A DNA stretch of 49,986 nucleotides from assembly GCA_049515555.1 (NCBI GenBank), contig JBEKTY010000042.1, positions 1 through 49,986 on the forward strand. The letters run 5' to 3'. The stretch is from JBEKTY01 sp049515555 (lineage in GTDB: Bacteria > Planctomycetota > Planctomycetia > Pirellulales > Thermoguttaceae). The position numbers were made by a program, and so were the translations under genes. A model generated the notes under the pieces. The model worked only from the letters and a program-made list of their open reading frames with translations. It was not told the DNA's origin and did not search any database. Every line of letters starts with the position of its first letter. Within the stretch, counting starts at the first letter, position 1. Below are positions 8,497 to 17,644 of this stretch, one piece after another.

Positions 8497-11363
8497 CGCG
8501 TGACTCCTTGAGAATGATAGAAGCGGATCAATTCGCCGAGGTTGAAGTGCGCGTAGGGCTCGTCGCACGCCGGGCGTGTCGCGCCGGCGTCGGCCACCCA
8601 CAGGTCCAGCGACTCGGCGGCCAGGATCGCGTCGTGCAGGTTGCTCTGCATGGCCACGGGCCGCCTGATGATTTCCATTAGCGTGGCGGGGTCGATCCGG
8701 CCGTAGTGTTGCTGCAGCCGGCGGCTGAGGGTTTCGGCCCGATCGCCGCCGGAAATGAGTACGGTGTCGTCGGGCACGTACGGCAGCCGGGGATGCTGCT
8801 GGCCCGGCCGCAGGACGGTCATCTGCCGCACCTCGCAATGCACGGCGGCCATGGCCCGGTGGCGGTCGCTCAGCACGTAATAATATTCGCAGGTCCGCGG
8901 GGTGCGGCGGAGAATATCCAGGGCCCCTTCGACCGTGTCGGCCCGCTCCATCAGATCGCGGAGCAGGAAGCTCATGGGCATGCCGTCCCAGTCGCCGTCG
9001 CCACGGCCGCCCATTTCGCCCACCGCCAGGCCCTCGGCGTTCATGGCCGTCACCGTGCCGATGAACCCGGCGTAGCCCAGGCTGATCCAATTGTGCCGGC
9101 CCTCGGGCATGAAGACCGCCACGGCGGCGGCATCCTGTAGGCGGATGTCGCGCATGTAATCCAGCACGCGGGCGTGGAGCACCTTGCCATCGGCGGTGGC
9201 CTTGCCACGCACCGCCACGCCGCTGCAATGGAACCGTTCGGGGAAGAGGTTCGCGGCGCGGGCGTCGCGGCGCGAAATGCCGGCCGCCCGGGCCATCGCA
9301 TCGCACTCCGCCAGGAACCGCGGCGGAAGGTGCGGCAGCGTGCGGCGCTCGATCTCGGCCAGCCGGTCAAACGACCACGTGCCGCTGCGCAGGCTATCGC
9401 CGCCGCCCACCAGGTACAGCACTCGCTGGCAAGTCTTCCCGATCGGCCCGCGGAGCAGTGTGCCATGGGCGGCGCCCATCTGCTCGGGCGTGCCGGCCAC
9501 CATGAGGATGGTCTTGTTCTGGGCCCGGCACAAGAGGCCGTGGCCGGCCGGGTCGCGGGCCGTAACGCGCAGGTCCGGCCGCGGATCGCCCCGGGCGGGC
9601 CGATCGAACGACTCCAGGGCGAAATCTACCGCCGCCGAGAACATTCGCGCCAGGTCCGCCCGGTCCACTTCCTGCGACGGCAGATGCCCGGGCTCGCGGA
9701 ACATTTCCGCCGAGGCGGCCGCATTGACCTGCCAGGCGTGGAAGAGGACCGTGCCGCTCGCGCCGGCCAGGCTGAACGTGGCCCGCCGGGGCGTGTTCCG
9801 ATCGGCCGTCAGCACGAGCCGCACCTGGTCCTGAGGGCGGTCGCGGCGGGTAATCGCGAGCGTCGGCCCGTCGGCGGCCGGCTCCTCGGCAATCGCCACC
9901 CAGTGCTCGAGGACGTCGGGGGCCATGGCCGCCGCCGCCAGAAGGCCGCTCAGCATGCGGAGCTTGGTGAGATTGGCCGGATCGGCGTAGGCCAGGGGCG
10001 AGTTGGCCGACGGCCCCGACTTGTGCGAGGCACCCTCCGCGGCGTTGCCGCCGGCGTGACCGTTCCGCTGTTTCAGCCCCTTCAGTACGGTCCGCTGACC
10101 GGCGACCAGCCAGGGATAGTCGCCCCAGCCGACCGACGCCTGGCCCAGCCGCGGCAGTTGGCAAGCGATACTGAAGTTCGGCATCCGGCCACGGACGCAG
10201 TGCAGCCGGCCTTCGATCTTCCGGCCGCCGGCGTCGCGGGCCGAAAACTCGACATCGGCCAGGTGACAGCGGCCCGGCTCGGGCTCGGAGGTCAACAGCT
10301 CGGCCAGGCGACCCAGCAGGCCGGCGATTGTGCGCTGGGGCGACTGCGGGCCGGCGCTCCCCGGGGCCGGTTGCACCTCCGGCGGCAGGTCCTGGGCGAA
10401 GAACTCGACCGTGGTTTGCAGCGTGGTGGAGAGCGCGGCCAGGGCCGTATAATGCCCTAACCCCTCCAGCCATACGACGCGGTCCGTCAGCCCCAGCCCG
10501 GCGGCGAGTTTTTCAGTGCACGCCCGCGGGATGACCTCGTCGCGGGCCGCGTTGATCATGAGCACCTGGCCGGCCCCGGCCCGGGCCCGCAATCGCCCGG
10601 CATCACGCAGCGGGTCGGCGGCGCGGATGGCCTGCTCGATCCGCTGGCGCGGCTCGGGCGGCAGGCCGCGGATCATCGCCGCCAACTCCCGCGTCTCCTG
10701 CGCATGGTACACCACCGGCAGCAGGTCGCCGCCGGCCAGGATCAGGGCGGCGCGGGCAATCCGCGGCTCCCGCTCGGCGGCCGTGGCGGCCAATATGCCG
10801 CCCAGGCTGATCCCCATCACGCCGATCCGCTGCGGGTCGATCTCCGGCCGCGCGGCCAGTACGTCAACGCTGCGGCGGACATCCTCCACCGCCTGCGAGA
10901 CCGCCGTGGCAAACAGCTCCGGATCGGCTGCCACGGCGTGCGGTCCCCGGGCCGTGCCCCGCGGCCCGTAATACGGCAGATGGAACCACAACGCCGCTAT
11001 CCCGCGGCGGGCCAACGCCGAACAACACATCTCGACCAGTTCCACGTTGCCGTCGAGGATGTGCAGGCAGACCACGGCCGGGCGCCGCGGGCCGCCGGGG
11101 CGGAGGCCCCCGGGCAGGTAAAGCTCGGCCGGAATGCGGTTGTTCTGCTCCAGACCCGTGTGCACCGCCGAGGGATAGCTCAGGCGATAGACGCGGAAGC
11201 CCTCGTTCTCGGCGGCCGGCTCGATGCGGTAGCTGAATCGGGCGCCGTCGAAAGCCGCCGGCACGGCCAGCGTTTCCACCGCCTGCCGGTCGCCGGCCCG
11301 TGCCGACGCGAAAACGGTCAGGGCAGCGGCCAGGGCCACCGCAAGAATGATTCGACGTAACAT
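8493..11363 (-). CDS. Exported alpha/beta-hydrolase fused to peptidase C45 / acyltransferase-like Ntn hydrolase
   Basis: The 956-residue product has a signal peptide (MLRRIILAVALAAALTVF, then ASARA). Residues about 40-330 form an alpha/beta hydrolase with nucleophile motif GISLGG, an acidic residue in AARDEVIP and a His in GLGHYTA. Residues about 660-950 resemble acyl-CoA:6-APA acyltransferase (C45), with the predicted autocatalytic nucleophile Cys713 in FHCSGVAV and LDYMRDIR downstream. Family members self-cleave before the Cys and cut amide bonds. The ATG at 11363 is chosen over one 15 codons upstream because the signal peptide starts there. It overlaps the alpha-galactosidase start (ATGA), so the two exported enzymes may act on one substrate. 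The natural substrate is unknown. Confidence 0.8.
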   Translation of the reverse strand: MLRRIILAVALAAALTVFASARAGDRQAVETLAVPAAFDGARFSYRIEPAAENEGFRVYRLSYPSAVHTGLEQNNRIPAELYLPGGLRPGGPRRPAVVCLHILDGNVELVEMCCSALARRGIAALWFHLPYYGPRGTARGPHAVAADPELFATAVSQAVEDVRRSVDVLAARPEIDPQRIGVMGISLGGILAATAAEREPRIARAALILAGGDLLPVVYHAQETRELAAMIRGLPPEPRQRIEQAIRAADPLRDAGRLRARAGAGQVLMINAARDEVIPRACTEKLAAGLGLTDRVVWLEGLGHYTALAALSTTLQTTVEFFAQDLPPEVQPAPGSAGPQSPQRTIAGLLGRLAELLTSEPEPGRCHLADVEFSARDAGGRKIEGRLHCVRGRMPNFSIACQLPRLGQASVGWGDYPWLVAGQRTVLKGLKQRNGHAGGNAAEGASHKSGPSANSPLAYADPANLTKLRMLSGLLAAAAMAPDVLEHWVAIAEEPAADGPTLAITRRDRPQDQVRLVLTADRNTPRRATFSLAGASGTVLFHAWQVNAAASAEMFREPGHLPSQEVDRADLARMFSAAVDFALESFDRPARGDPRPDLRVTARDPAGHGLLCRAQNKTILMVAGTPEQMGAAHGTLLRGPIGKTCQRVLYLVGGGDSLRSGTWSFDRLAEIERRTLPHLPPRFLAECDAMARAAGISRRDARAANLFPERFHCSGVAVRGKATADGKVLHARVLDYMRDIRLQDAAAVAVFMPEGRHNWISLGYAGFIGTVTAMNAEGLAVGEMGGRGDGDWDGMPMSFLLRDLMERADTVEGALDILRRTPRTCEYYYVLSDRHRAMAAVHCEVRQMTVLRPGQQHPRLPYVPDDTVLISGGDRAETLSRRLQQHYGRIDPATLMEIIRRPVAMQSNLHDAILAAESLDLWVADAGATRPACDEPYAHFNLGELIRFYHSQGVTR

Positions 11364-11421
11364 GGGAAGAAAGGGGATTAGAAGAAAGGGATTGGGGACT
11401 GGAAACAAGGTCGGAAACTCG

Positions 11422-11453
11422 TAGGGTGGGACAAGCGCAGCGCAGTCCCACCA
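11422..11453. repeat. Repeat family B, half copy
   Basis: TAGGGTGGGACAAGCGCAGC followed by GCAGTCCCACC lies directly after the stop of the FecR-glycosidase gene and before the C45 fusion gene. It matches one arm of the paired family B elements at 29911 and 31263. Confidence 0.75.
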
Positions 11454-14324
11454 CTACTCCTTCAGCGTCACTTGCGCATCGACCATCGTGTTGTCGAAAT
11501 CGAGGTTGTTGTCGGGGCCGGGGGTGACGGCGAAGTCGATCAGCGTTCCCTCCTTCACTTCCACGTCCAACGTGAACTCGCGGCGCGTGGGCGACCTCGG
11601 CCCGCCGGCATGTTGCTCGAAGATCTTCTTGCCATTCACGAGGACGAGCACGGTGCAGCCGTCACCCTGGCGGTCGCGCTCGAAATGCCCTTTCACCTGC
11701 ACTTTGCCCCGCAGCGGGCTCTTCCATCGCTGGACCGCCCAGATTGCTTTTCCGTCTTTCACCTGGGGATGAAGGCTGCCACGGCTTGCGCCCAGGTAAG
11801 GGAGAGGGCCGGCCCACCGCTCACCCCACGGCGTCACGACAATCTCGAACGGTTTGAAGTTCCGGCCGACTTCGTCTGTGTACCCATAATACCAGTTGGT
11901 CGCACCCTGGGTCTTGGCGTAGTCCTCGACCAGGTCGGCCACGATCGTCGTACCCGTCGGCACCTCGATGACCTTCTTTGCCTTGCCGACAAGATAGAAC
12001 GGGGTGTCGTCCACGTCAAGCACGGCCGCCCCGGAGTTGATCTTCAGCGATTGCGAGTTGCCCATCAGGTCCACTCGGGTGAGCGAGCGGTCCGCTTCCA
12101 CTCGGATCTTGCCCGGGTGCGTGGCCCAGCAGACGCGGACTTCGTCGCTGCCGCTGCCCTTGAGGAACTTCAGCACGTAGGTACGGGTGTATTTGCTCGA
12201 CGCCTCGCGCTCCGCAAAGCGCGCGTCGTGGAGCAGGCGCACCATGGCCGCCACGGCCGGGTAGGCGGGCGCCGGCGAGTAGGGGCCGCGCGGGTCCTGG
12301 CCGTCGTGGATCAGTCCCATGCCCTTGAACTCGTTGAAGTCCTGCATGAGGTACCAGTACATGCGCTCGACGTTTTGCGACCGCATCAGCGCGCTCATAC
12401 GCACCAGGTACCGCGGCGGCTCGCGGGGGTCCAGGCCGCCCAAGCCGTACTCGGTCGCCCAGATGGGTTTCTCGTGGCCATGGTTGTACTTTTTCACCAA
12501 CTCCCGCAGTTCGGCGATCTCCCCCTCCACTCCTTCGGGCTGGCCGCGGTAGGGATGAATGACGACCGCATCCATGCACTCCATGCCCCTCTGCTGGAAA
12601 ACACTCTCGAAGTACGGCAGAGGGATCGAGACCGCCGCAGCCCCCAACACCGTGACCTCGGGACGGAGTTCCTTGACGTGTTGATAGGCGGTTTTACACA
12701 TTTGCGTGTAGTAGCGCGGCCGGTCCTGGGTGGCTGGCCCGGCACAGAAGGAACCGTTGTATTCGTTCCAAACCTCCAGCCAGCGGACCTGTTGGCCGTA
12801 GTGTTTCAAAACCTCCTGGGCGTACCGCCCGTAGGCCCGGCAGCCCTCAGCAGTGTACGGGGTGTTGCCGCCATCGTAGTGCGGATTGGCAAATGTCAGC
12901 ACGATCAGCGGCTGAATGCCGTGCTTCTTGAGTTCCGCCAGGTAGCGATCGTAGTGCCGGAAGTTGTAGACGCCCTTTTGCTCTTCCACGCCGGCCCAAA
13001 AAGCCTCGTCGCGTACGGTAACGATGCCGGCGCGGGCGATGAGCGGCACGATCGACGTGTCCCAACCCACGGAAAAATGCGTCATCGCGCCGAATGGCGA
13101 CGCCTTGAGCTTCGCCAGATCGAGGGGTTCGACCACGGCGAAGTCGACCTCTCGCTCGGCGGTTGCCGCCTCATCGCCGCGGCCCTTCAGCCGCACCCGC
13201 ACGGTGAAATGTCCCCGCGCTTTGATGTTCGGTTGGAGCACGGCCAGATGCTCCTTTGGCACGGCCACAACGTCGCAAACCTTCTTTCCCCAGTAGTCTA
13301 CCACTTCGCATTCCAGGCGTCCGGCTTGAGTCTCGATGGGTATCTCGACGGGCTCACCCGTGAGAAACACGTTGCCCAGGACCTTCGACTGCACCCGGAA
13401 GGTTTGCACCACGCGGCGCGGATCGAGGAGGGCCTGCACACCGTCGATCCAGACCGTGCCCTTGGCTTCGAGGACGAACGTGATCGATTTGGCCGGCGCA
13501 CGCCACGTGCCGTCGAGCGGACCGCCCCAGGACTGGCCCTTGTTGAACTCCTTCACGGTGATCAGCCGCCATTGGCCGTCGGGCTCGATCGGAAACCGCT
13601 GCTGGTAGTTGTGGCCGGCCTTGTCCACCAGCCGCATCGTGATTGTCTTGGCGTCGCGGGCTTTTGCCCAAAAACGCAGTTCGAGGAAATCCTGCTCAAG
13701 TCCGACGAGGTCCTTGGCCGCCTCCACCCACGGCTTGTCCTTGTTTTCGAGCTTGGCGCAAGCCTTGCCCAGCTTGGCCTCGGTCGTGTCCCGCTGGAAG
13801 GCGCCCTGGAATCCATCCAGATCCTGCTCGAAGTCGCCGATCGGCAACACCTGTCCCCCGCCAAACTTGGCCGTCGGGGCTGCGGCGGCTGGCTGCTCTT
13901 CGCCAAAAACGCGGCTCTGGCCACCGCTGAGAACGAAGGTCTTGCCTTCAAATTCGACCTGGACCGTGCCCACGAGCATCGCCGCCGCCAACAGCGCACT
14001 AGGCATCCTCATACCTGGATCTCCTGAATCGTGACGAGGTAAGATTCGAACTGAAAACTCCGTGCCCAGGGCAGTCACTGAGCCAAGCGCCGTTACGACG
14101 CGGAAGTCGCCCTTGGCCTTGTCAACGCGGAAAGTCCCGCCGCCTTGAACCAACTCGACCAAGCGCCGCCACCCCTTTGCACGACCGTGGAGCACGGCGC
14201 TAGTGGCCGGCTCGAGTTCGGCTTGCGAGCCGTCGGTCAGACGGATCACCGCGGGCGTCTTCCCGGCGACGGAGATCGCGGCGCCCGCGGAAACGGTCGC
14301 CATCGGGGCGCCATCGACTGCCAC
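11454..14324 (-). CDS. FecR domain fused to a clan GH-A glycoside hydrolase
   Basis: From the GTG at 14324 the frame encodes 956 residues. Residues 1-145 match a FecR domain (IRLTDGSQAELEP, GGGTFRVDKAKGDFRVVTALG, LGTEFSVR, VLSGGQSRVF). A carbohydrate-binding-like beta region follows, then a TIM barrel with predicted acid/base Glu521 (WLEVWNEYNG) and nucleophile Glu625 (IWATEYGL), as in GH39/GH5/GH42-type enzymes, and C-terminal beta domains. The N-terminus has no membrane helix or signal, and the frame runs upstream only to a stop near 14414, so the FecR part may be truncated. An internal ATG at 14012 (residue 105) has an excellent AGGAG eight bases upstream and begins MRMPSALLAAAMLVG, a possible weak export signal; use of it would give 852 residues. 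The glycosidase assignment is firm, the start is not. Confidence 0.75.
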   Translation of the reverse strand: MAVDGAPMATVSAGAAISVAGKTPAVIRLTDGSQAELEPATSAVLHGRAKGWRRLVELVQGGGTFRVDKAKGDFRVVTALGSVTALGTEFSVRILPRHDSGDPGMRMPSALLAAAMLVGTVQVEFEGKTFVLSGGQSRVFGEEQPAAAAPTAKFGGGQVLPIGDFEQDLDGFQGAFQRDTTEAKLGKACAKLENKDKPWVEAAKDLVGLEQDFLELRFWAKARDAKTITMRLVDKAGHNYQQRFPIEPDGQWRLITVKEFNKGQSWGGPLDGTWRAPAKSITFVLEAKGTVWIDGVQALLDPRRVVQTFRVQSKVLGNVFLTGEPVEIPIETQAGRLECEVVDYWGKKVCDVVAVPKEHLAVLQPNIKARGHFTVRVRLKGRGDEAATAEREVDFAVVEPLDLAKLKASPFGAMTHFSVGWDTSIVPLIARAGIVTVRDEAFWAGVEEQKGVYNFRHYDRYLAELKKHGIQPLIVLTFANPHYDGGNTPYTAEGCRAYGRYAQEVLKHYGQQVRWLEVWNEYNGSFCAGPATQDRPRYYTQMCKTAYQHVKELRPEVTVLGAAAVSIPLPYFESVFQQRGMECMDAVVIHPYRGQPEGVEGEIAELRELVKKYNHGHEKPIWATEYGLGGLDPREPPRYLVRMSALMRSQNVERMYWYLMQDFNEFKGMGLIHDGQDPRGPYSPAPAYPAVAAMVRLLHDARFAEREASSKYTRTYVLKFLKGSGSDEVRVCWATHPGKIRVEADRSLTRVDLMGNSQSLKINSGAAVLDVDDTPFYLVGKAKKVIEVPTGTTIVADLVEDYAKTQGATNWYYGYTDEVGRNFKPFEIVVTPWGERWAGPLPYLGASRGSLHPQVKDGKAIWAVQRWKSPLRGKVQVKGHFERDRQGDGCTVLVLVNGKKIFEQHAGGPRSPTRREFTLDVEVKEGTLIDFAVTPGPDNNLDFDNTMVDAQVTLKE

Positions 14325-14439
14325 GTTCTCGGAGTTTGGCAGCGGAAGGATATACGCGGATGGTGCGATATATCCTAGAAACCATTCTTTATTCTGTCGG
14401 CGCCGGGGATGTCGTTAACCTCGCCCTTCACTGCGTGGT

Positions 14440-15210
14440 TCACCGCTTCCGCAGCCGAACCTTGTAGTTCCCGCGGCTGTCGTCGTATTCCAACTCGATC
14501 AGTCCCTTGTTCTTGATGTCTTCCAGCAGGTCGGAGAAACTCCCGTAGCCGTAGTAGCCCTCGTTGAAGCCGGGATTCACGCGGCGAATGGCCTGTTTGA
14601 GCGTGGAACCCCACAGCGGCGAGTAGTCCTGCTCGACGGAATGCACGACCTCCATCACCTGGTCAAACGCCTCTTGCTTCTTATCCTGCTCGGTCTTGTC
14701 TTTCTTGACCGCCGCCTTGGGCACCCTGGTCACCTTCTTGGCCGTGCGAATCAGGTCGTCGTAGTAGATGAACTCGTCGCAGTTGGCGATGAGCAGGTCC
14801 GAGGTCGAGCTTTTCACGCCGCAGCCCAGGACCCGCCGGTGGTTCTCCTTCAGTTTCGAGACCAGCGGCGAGAAGTCGCTGTCGCCGGAGAGGAGGGCGA
14901 AGGTGTCGATGTGCTGCTTCGAGTAGCAGAGGTCCATGGCGTCGACGACCATGCGGATGTCGGCACTATTCTTCCCGCTCATCTTGCTCTGGGGGATGTC
15001 GATCATTTCCACGCCCTGGGAGTGGAACTCCCGCATGGCGTCTTCGTAGTTCCGCCAATCACAGTAGGCCCGCTTGTAGACAATGCGGCCCTTCTCCAAC
15101 AGGCGTTTCAGGATCAGTTGGATCTGAAACTTTCCCACCTTCATGTCTCGCACGCCAATGGCCAGGTTCTCAAAATCGACGAAAACGGCAATCAACGGTT
15201 CTTCGGACAT
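14440..15210 (-). CDS. NYN (LabA/PIN-like) nuclease-type domain with C-terminal LOTUS/OST-HTH domain
   Basis: A 256-residue cytoplasmic protein. Residues 1-155 form a NYN domain with acidic metal-site candidates Asp12 (VFVDFEN), Asp84 and Asp90 (SADIRMVVDAMD) and Asp110/Asp112 (LLSGDSDFSP). A charged Lys-rich linker (about 157-178) leads to a LOTUS/OST-HTH-like winged domain (about 180-252, with GYGSFSDLLED). Families with this layout are RNA-binding or RNA-cleaving, and all acidic positions I would expect are present, so it is probably active. The neighbours give no clue to the target. It is divergent from the downstream propeller gene. Confidence 0.85.
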   Translation of the reverse strand: MSEEPLIAVFVDFENLAIGVRDMKVGKFQIQLILKRLLEKGRIVYKRAYCDWRNYEDAMREFHSQGVEMIDIPQSKMSGKNSADIRMVVDAMDLCYSKQHIDTFALLSGDSDFSPLVSKLKENHRRVLGCGVKSSTSDLLIANCDEFIYYDDLIRTAKKVTRVPKAAVKKDKTEQDKKQEAFDQVMEVVHSVEQDYSPLWGSTLKQAIRRVNPGFNEGYYGYGSFSDLLEDIKNKGLIELEYDDSRGNYKVRLRKR

Positions 15211-15358
15211 GGGCCTGCTCGATCCTTGCGTGTGGAATGTGTGCTTCGGCTGCCGATGCGGCCGGGGTTCGCCCCCCTTGGCGGATGGAACCGCCGACCG
15301 CCGCTCAGAATCCTACTATACCGCCTGCGGCGGAGAAGTCGAGGGCCGGGGCCGGAAA

Positions 15359-15475
15359 CGGGGACTGTCCCAACTTTCGCGGCGACGGTGGATGGCGGCC
15401 CCAAGGAACGCGCGATTCGCCGCGAAAATGGGACTGTCCCCCTCCGACTCGCACGGGGACAGGCACATTTTTCGG
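15359..15475. repeat. Repeat family E, diverged inverted copy
   Basis: Left arm GGGGACTGTCCCAACTTTCG with GCGGCGA faces right arm TCGCCGCGAAAATGGGACTG; a further GGGGACAGGCACATTTTT closes the element. The GGGGACAGGCAC core is shared with the 23-bp perfect copy at 37071-37143. Confidence 0.7.
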
Positions 15476-15547
15476 CCTGGACGGGTCTTGCACAGTGAGA
15501 AACGCAAACTGGCCGAAAAATGAGCCGCTACCCGGCGGCCGGGTTTC

Positions 15548-15577
15548 TTGACAAGCCGCCCCGCGGCGGGTTAGCAT
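15548..15577 (+). promoter_or_regulatory. Candidate sigma-70-type promoter for the propeller gene
   Basis: TTGACA (15548-15553) is followed after 18 bases by TAGCAT (15572-15577), matching four of six -10 consensus positions. It lies about 100 bases upstream of the ATG at 15678. The G+C-rich spacer is palindromic. This is sequence match only. Confidence 0.35.
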
Positions 15578-15677
15578 AGCGCAAATGAGACCGCTCACCC
15601 CGCCCGCGCAACTTTGCATGCCGTGAGCGGTTACAAGAAAACCCGCCCACCCCTCCCACCCTGAAAGGAACTGCACC

Positions 15678-16895
15678 ATGCAACGCATCCTCGCCGCGCT
15701 CTGCCTCCTGGCAACCTGCACCGCACCGGCAATCGCCGCCGACGCGGATTGGCCCGACTGGCTGGGACCCCACCGCGACGGGAAATCGGCGGATACCGGC
15801 CTCTTGAAAGAGTGGCCGGCTACCGGGCCGAAGTTGGCGTGGCAGGCCAAGGGGATCGGCGTGGGATTCTCCAGCGTCGCCGTTACGGGCGGCAAGGTCT
15901 ACGTCACCGGTGACGCCGACGGCAAGTTGATACTCTCCGCCTTCGATCTGGAGGGCACACGGCTGTGGAAGATCGAGCACGGCCAGGGCCACGGCGGACC
16001 CGACGGTTCCCGCTCCTCGCCTGTCATCGACAACGGCAACCTCTACCTGTTGAACGGCCATGGGCTGGTGGGCTGCTACGATGCCGCCAGCGGCGAGAAG
16101 AAGTGGATCTGCGAGGCGAAGCAGTTCGGCGGCTCGCCCGGTGGCTGGGGCTATGCCGAGTCGGTGCTGATCTACAAGAACATGGCCATTTTCAAGCCCG
16201 GCGGCAAGAACTGCATCGTGGCCCTGGACAAGGCCAGCGGCGAGCCCCTCTGGAAGAGCAGCGGATTCGACGCTGGCCCGGAGTACGGCTCTTGCATCGC
16301 GGTGACCTTCCAGGACCAACCGATGATCGTAACCGGCACCCGGGCGGGCATCGTCGCCGTCGATGCCCAAACCGGCAAGCTGCTGTGGTCCAACGACTTC
16401 TCGACCAACAATACGGCCAACTGCACCACGCCCGCCTATAAGGACGGCTATGTGTTCTGGTCCAACGGCTACGGCAAGGGCGGCATCTGCCTGAAGCTCA
16501 AGAAAGAGGACGACCAGGTCCAGGCCGACGTGGCTTGGACCACCCAGGACCTGGTCTGCCACCACGGCGGCTACGTCATCCACGAGGGCTGCATCTACGG
16601 CAACCACAACGGCGGCTGGTCCTGCCTCGACCTGAAGACCGGCCGGAAGAAGTGGAGCGAGCAGGGCGTGGGCAAGGGCTCGCTATGCTTCGCCGACGGC
16701 ATGCTGTACCTGTTCAGCGAGAACGACGGCCAGGCGGCACTGGCCACCTGCTCGCCCGAGGGCCTGCAAATCCAGGGCAAGGTGAAGGTCAAGGGCAAGG
16801 GCCCGAGTTGGGCCCATCCGGTGGTCGTCGGCGGCCGGCTCTACCTCCGCTACGATACCAACCTGTACTGCTTCGACGTGAAGCAGGCGGGTTAA
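15678..16895 (+). CDS. Exported PQQ-binding-like beta-propeller protein
   Basis: A 405-residue protein with a signal peptide (MQRILAALCLLATCTAPAIA) and then DWPDWLGPHRDGKS, the typical opening of planctomycete PQQ-like repeat proteins. Repeated blade motifs such as LYLLNGHGLVGCYDAASGEK and GIVAVDAQTGKLLW indicate a seven- or eight-bladed propeller. AAGGAACTGCACC provides a ribosome site before the ATG. Such proteins may be quinoprotein dehydrogenases or purely structural scaffolds; no cytochrome or catalytic feature decides this. A second paralogue lies at 30006. Confidence 0.85.
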   Translation: MQRILAALCLLATCTAPAIAADADWPDWLGPHRDGKSADTGLLKEWPATGPKLAWQAKGIGVGFSSVAVTGGKVYVTGDADGKLILSAFDLEGTRLWKIEHGQGHGGPDGSRSSPVIDNGNLYLLNGHGLVGCYDAASGEKKWICEAKQFGGSPGGWGYAESVLIYKNMAIFKPGGKNCIVALDKASGEPLWKSSGFDAGPEYGSCIAVTFQDQPMIVTGTRAGIVAVDAQTGKLLWSNDFSTNNTANCTTPAYKDGYVFWSNGYGKGGICLKLKKEDDQVQADVAWTTQDLVCHHGGYVIHEGCIYGNHNGGWSCLDLKTGRKKWSEQGVGKGSLCFADGMLYLFSENDGQAALATCSPEGLQIQGKVKVKGKGPSWAHPVVVGGRLYLRYDTNLYCFDVKQAG

Positions 16896-16908
16896 ACTGC
16901 GCCACGAT

Positions 16909-16973
16909 GGGTGCCACTGCTGGCTTGTCGGGCAGTGTGAGGAGCACTGCTGGACAAGCCAGCAGTGGCACCC
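16909..16973. repeat. Repeat family F, copy 1 (upstream of DUF456 gene)
   Basis: Two 29-base arms (16909-16937 and 16945-16973) around a seven-base loop, with two mismatches between arms. The arms begin GGGTGCCACTGCTGGCTTGT. The copy ends 19 bases before the DUF456 start. Confidence 0.9.
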
Positions 16974-16992
16974 GCCCGTACGCTTCCGGTCG

Positions 16993-17535
16993 GTGGGGAC
17001 AGTGGCCTTCCTCCTCGCGATACTACTGATCGTCGTCCTGGCGGCAAGCTGGCTCTTGACCCTGCTGGGCCTGCCGGGCAACTGGCTGATGGTGGCGGCC
17101 GTGGCCCTCTACGCCTGGTTGGCGCCTGCCCACGGGCTCGCCGCGCTGGGCTGGAAAACGGTTTCGGCCCTGCTCGTCCTGGCCGCCCTGGGCGAGATCG
17201 GCGAACTGCTGGCCGGCGCGGTGGGTACGGCCAGGGCGGGCGGTAGCCGGTGGGGAGCCGCCTTGGCGCTGCTCGGTTCGCTCGTGGGCGGCATGCTGGG
17301 CATCGTCGTCGGCCTGCCGGTCCCGCTGGTCGGACCGATCCTGGCGGCGGTCCTGTTTGCCGCCCTGGGGGCCATGGCCGGGGCCCTGCTCGGCGAGACC
17401 TGGTCCGGCAAGGGCCCCGCCGCAAGCTGGCGGATCGCTAAACGGGCCTTCCAGGGACGGCTGGCGGGCACCCTCGCCAAAATGCTCCTGGGAGCCCTGA
17501 TGATCGCCGTCGTCGTGGTGGCCATGCTTTGCTAG
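16993..17535 (+). CDS. DUF456 family integral membrane protein
   Basis: A 180-residue protein made almost entirely of hydrophobic helices. It begins VAFLLAILLIVVLAASWLL and carries the DUF456 signature LLGLPGNWLMV. Gly/Ala-rich paired helices in the middle (GSLVGGMLGIVVGLPVPLVG) look like glycine-zipper membrane segments. The function of the family is unknown. The start is the GTG at 16993; the next in-frame GTG at 17002 is also possible. The gene is bracketed by two near-identical family F hairpins, 19 bases before the start and 45 bases after the stop. Confidence 0.8.
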   Translation: MGTVAFLLAILLIVVLAASWLLTLLGLPGNWLMVAAVALYAWLAPAHGLAALGWKTVSALLVLAALGEIGELLAGAVGTARAGGSRWGAALALLGSLVGGMLGIVVGLPVPLVGPILAAVLFAALGAMAGALLGETWSGKGPAASWRIAKRAFQGRLAGTLAKMLLGALMIAVVVVAMLC

Positions 17536-17580
17536 CCCCGTTGCTACCACCGTCCATTGTGAACGGTGTAAAATAGGGCG

Positions 17581-17644
17581 GGGTGCCACTGCTGGCTTGT
17601 CCAGCAGTGTTCCGGCACTGCTGGACAAGCCAGCAGTGGCACCC
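17581..17644. repeat. Repeat family F, copy 2 (downstream of DUF456 gene)
   Basis: A perfect inverted repeat: 29-base arms 17581-17609 and 17616-17644 with loop TTCCGG. The right arm is identical to that of copy 1. It could fold as a strong hairpin at the end of the DUF456 transcript, but no U-tract follows. Confidence 0.95.

Larger units (their letters stand above)
15211..15677. other. Divergent intergenic region with repeat and candidate promoter
   Basis: 467 bases between the NYN gene (minus) and the propeller gene (plus). It contains the family E inverted repeat (15359-15475), G+C-rich palindromes around 15315-15350 and 15533-15570, and a candidate promoter at 15548. Translations across it show no recognisable protein. 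Confidence 0.6.

Noticed and set aside
6457..8511. 684-codon plus-strand frame opposite the alpha-galactosidase
   Set aside because: It contains no recognisable motif, and the opposite strand holds an intact enzyme.
11472..14027. 851-codon open frame on the plus strand
   Set aside because: It is antisense to the FecR-glycosidase gene, whose domains are clearly recognisable. Its translation has the Arg/Gly/His-rich composition typical of shadow frames in high-GC DNA.
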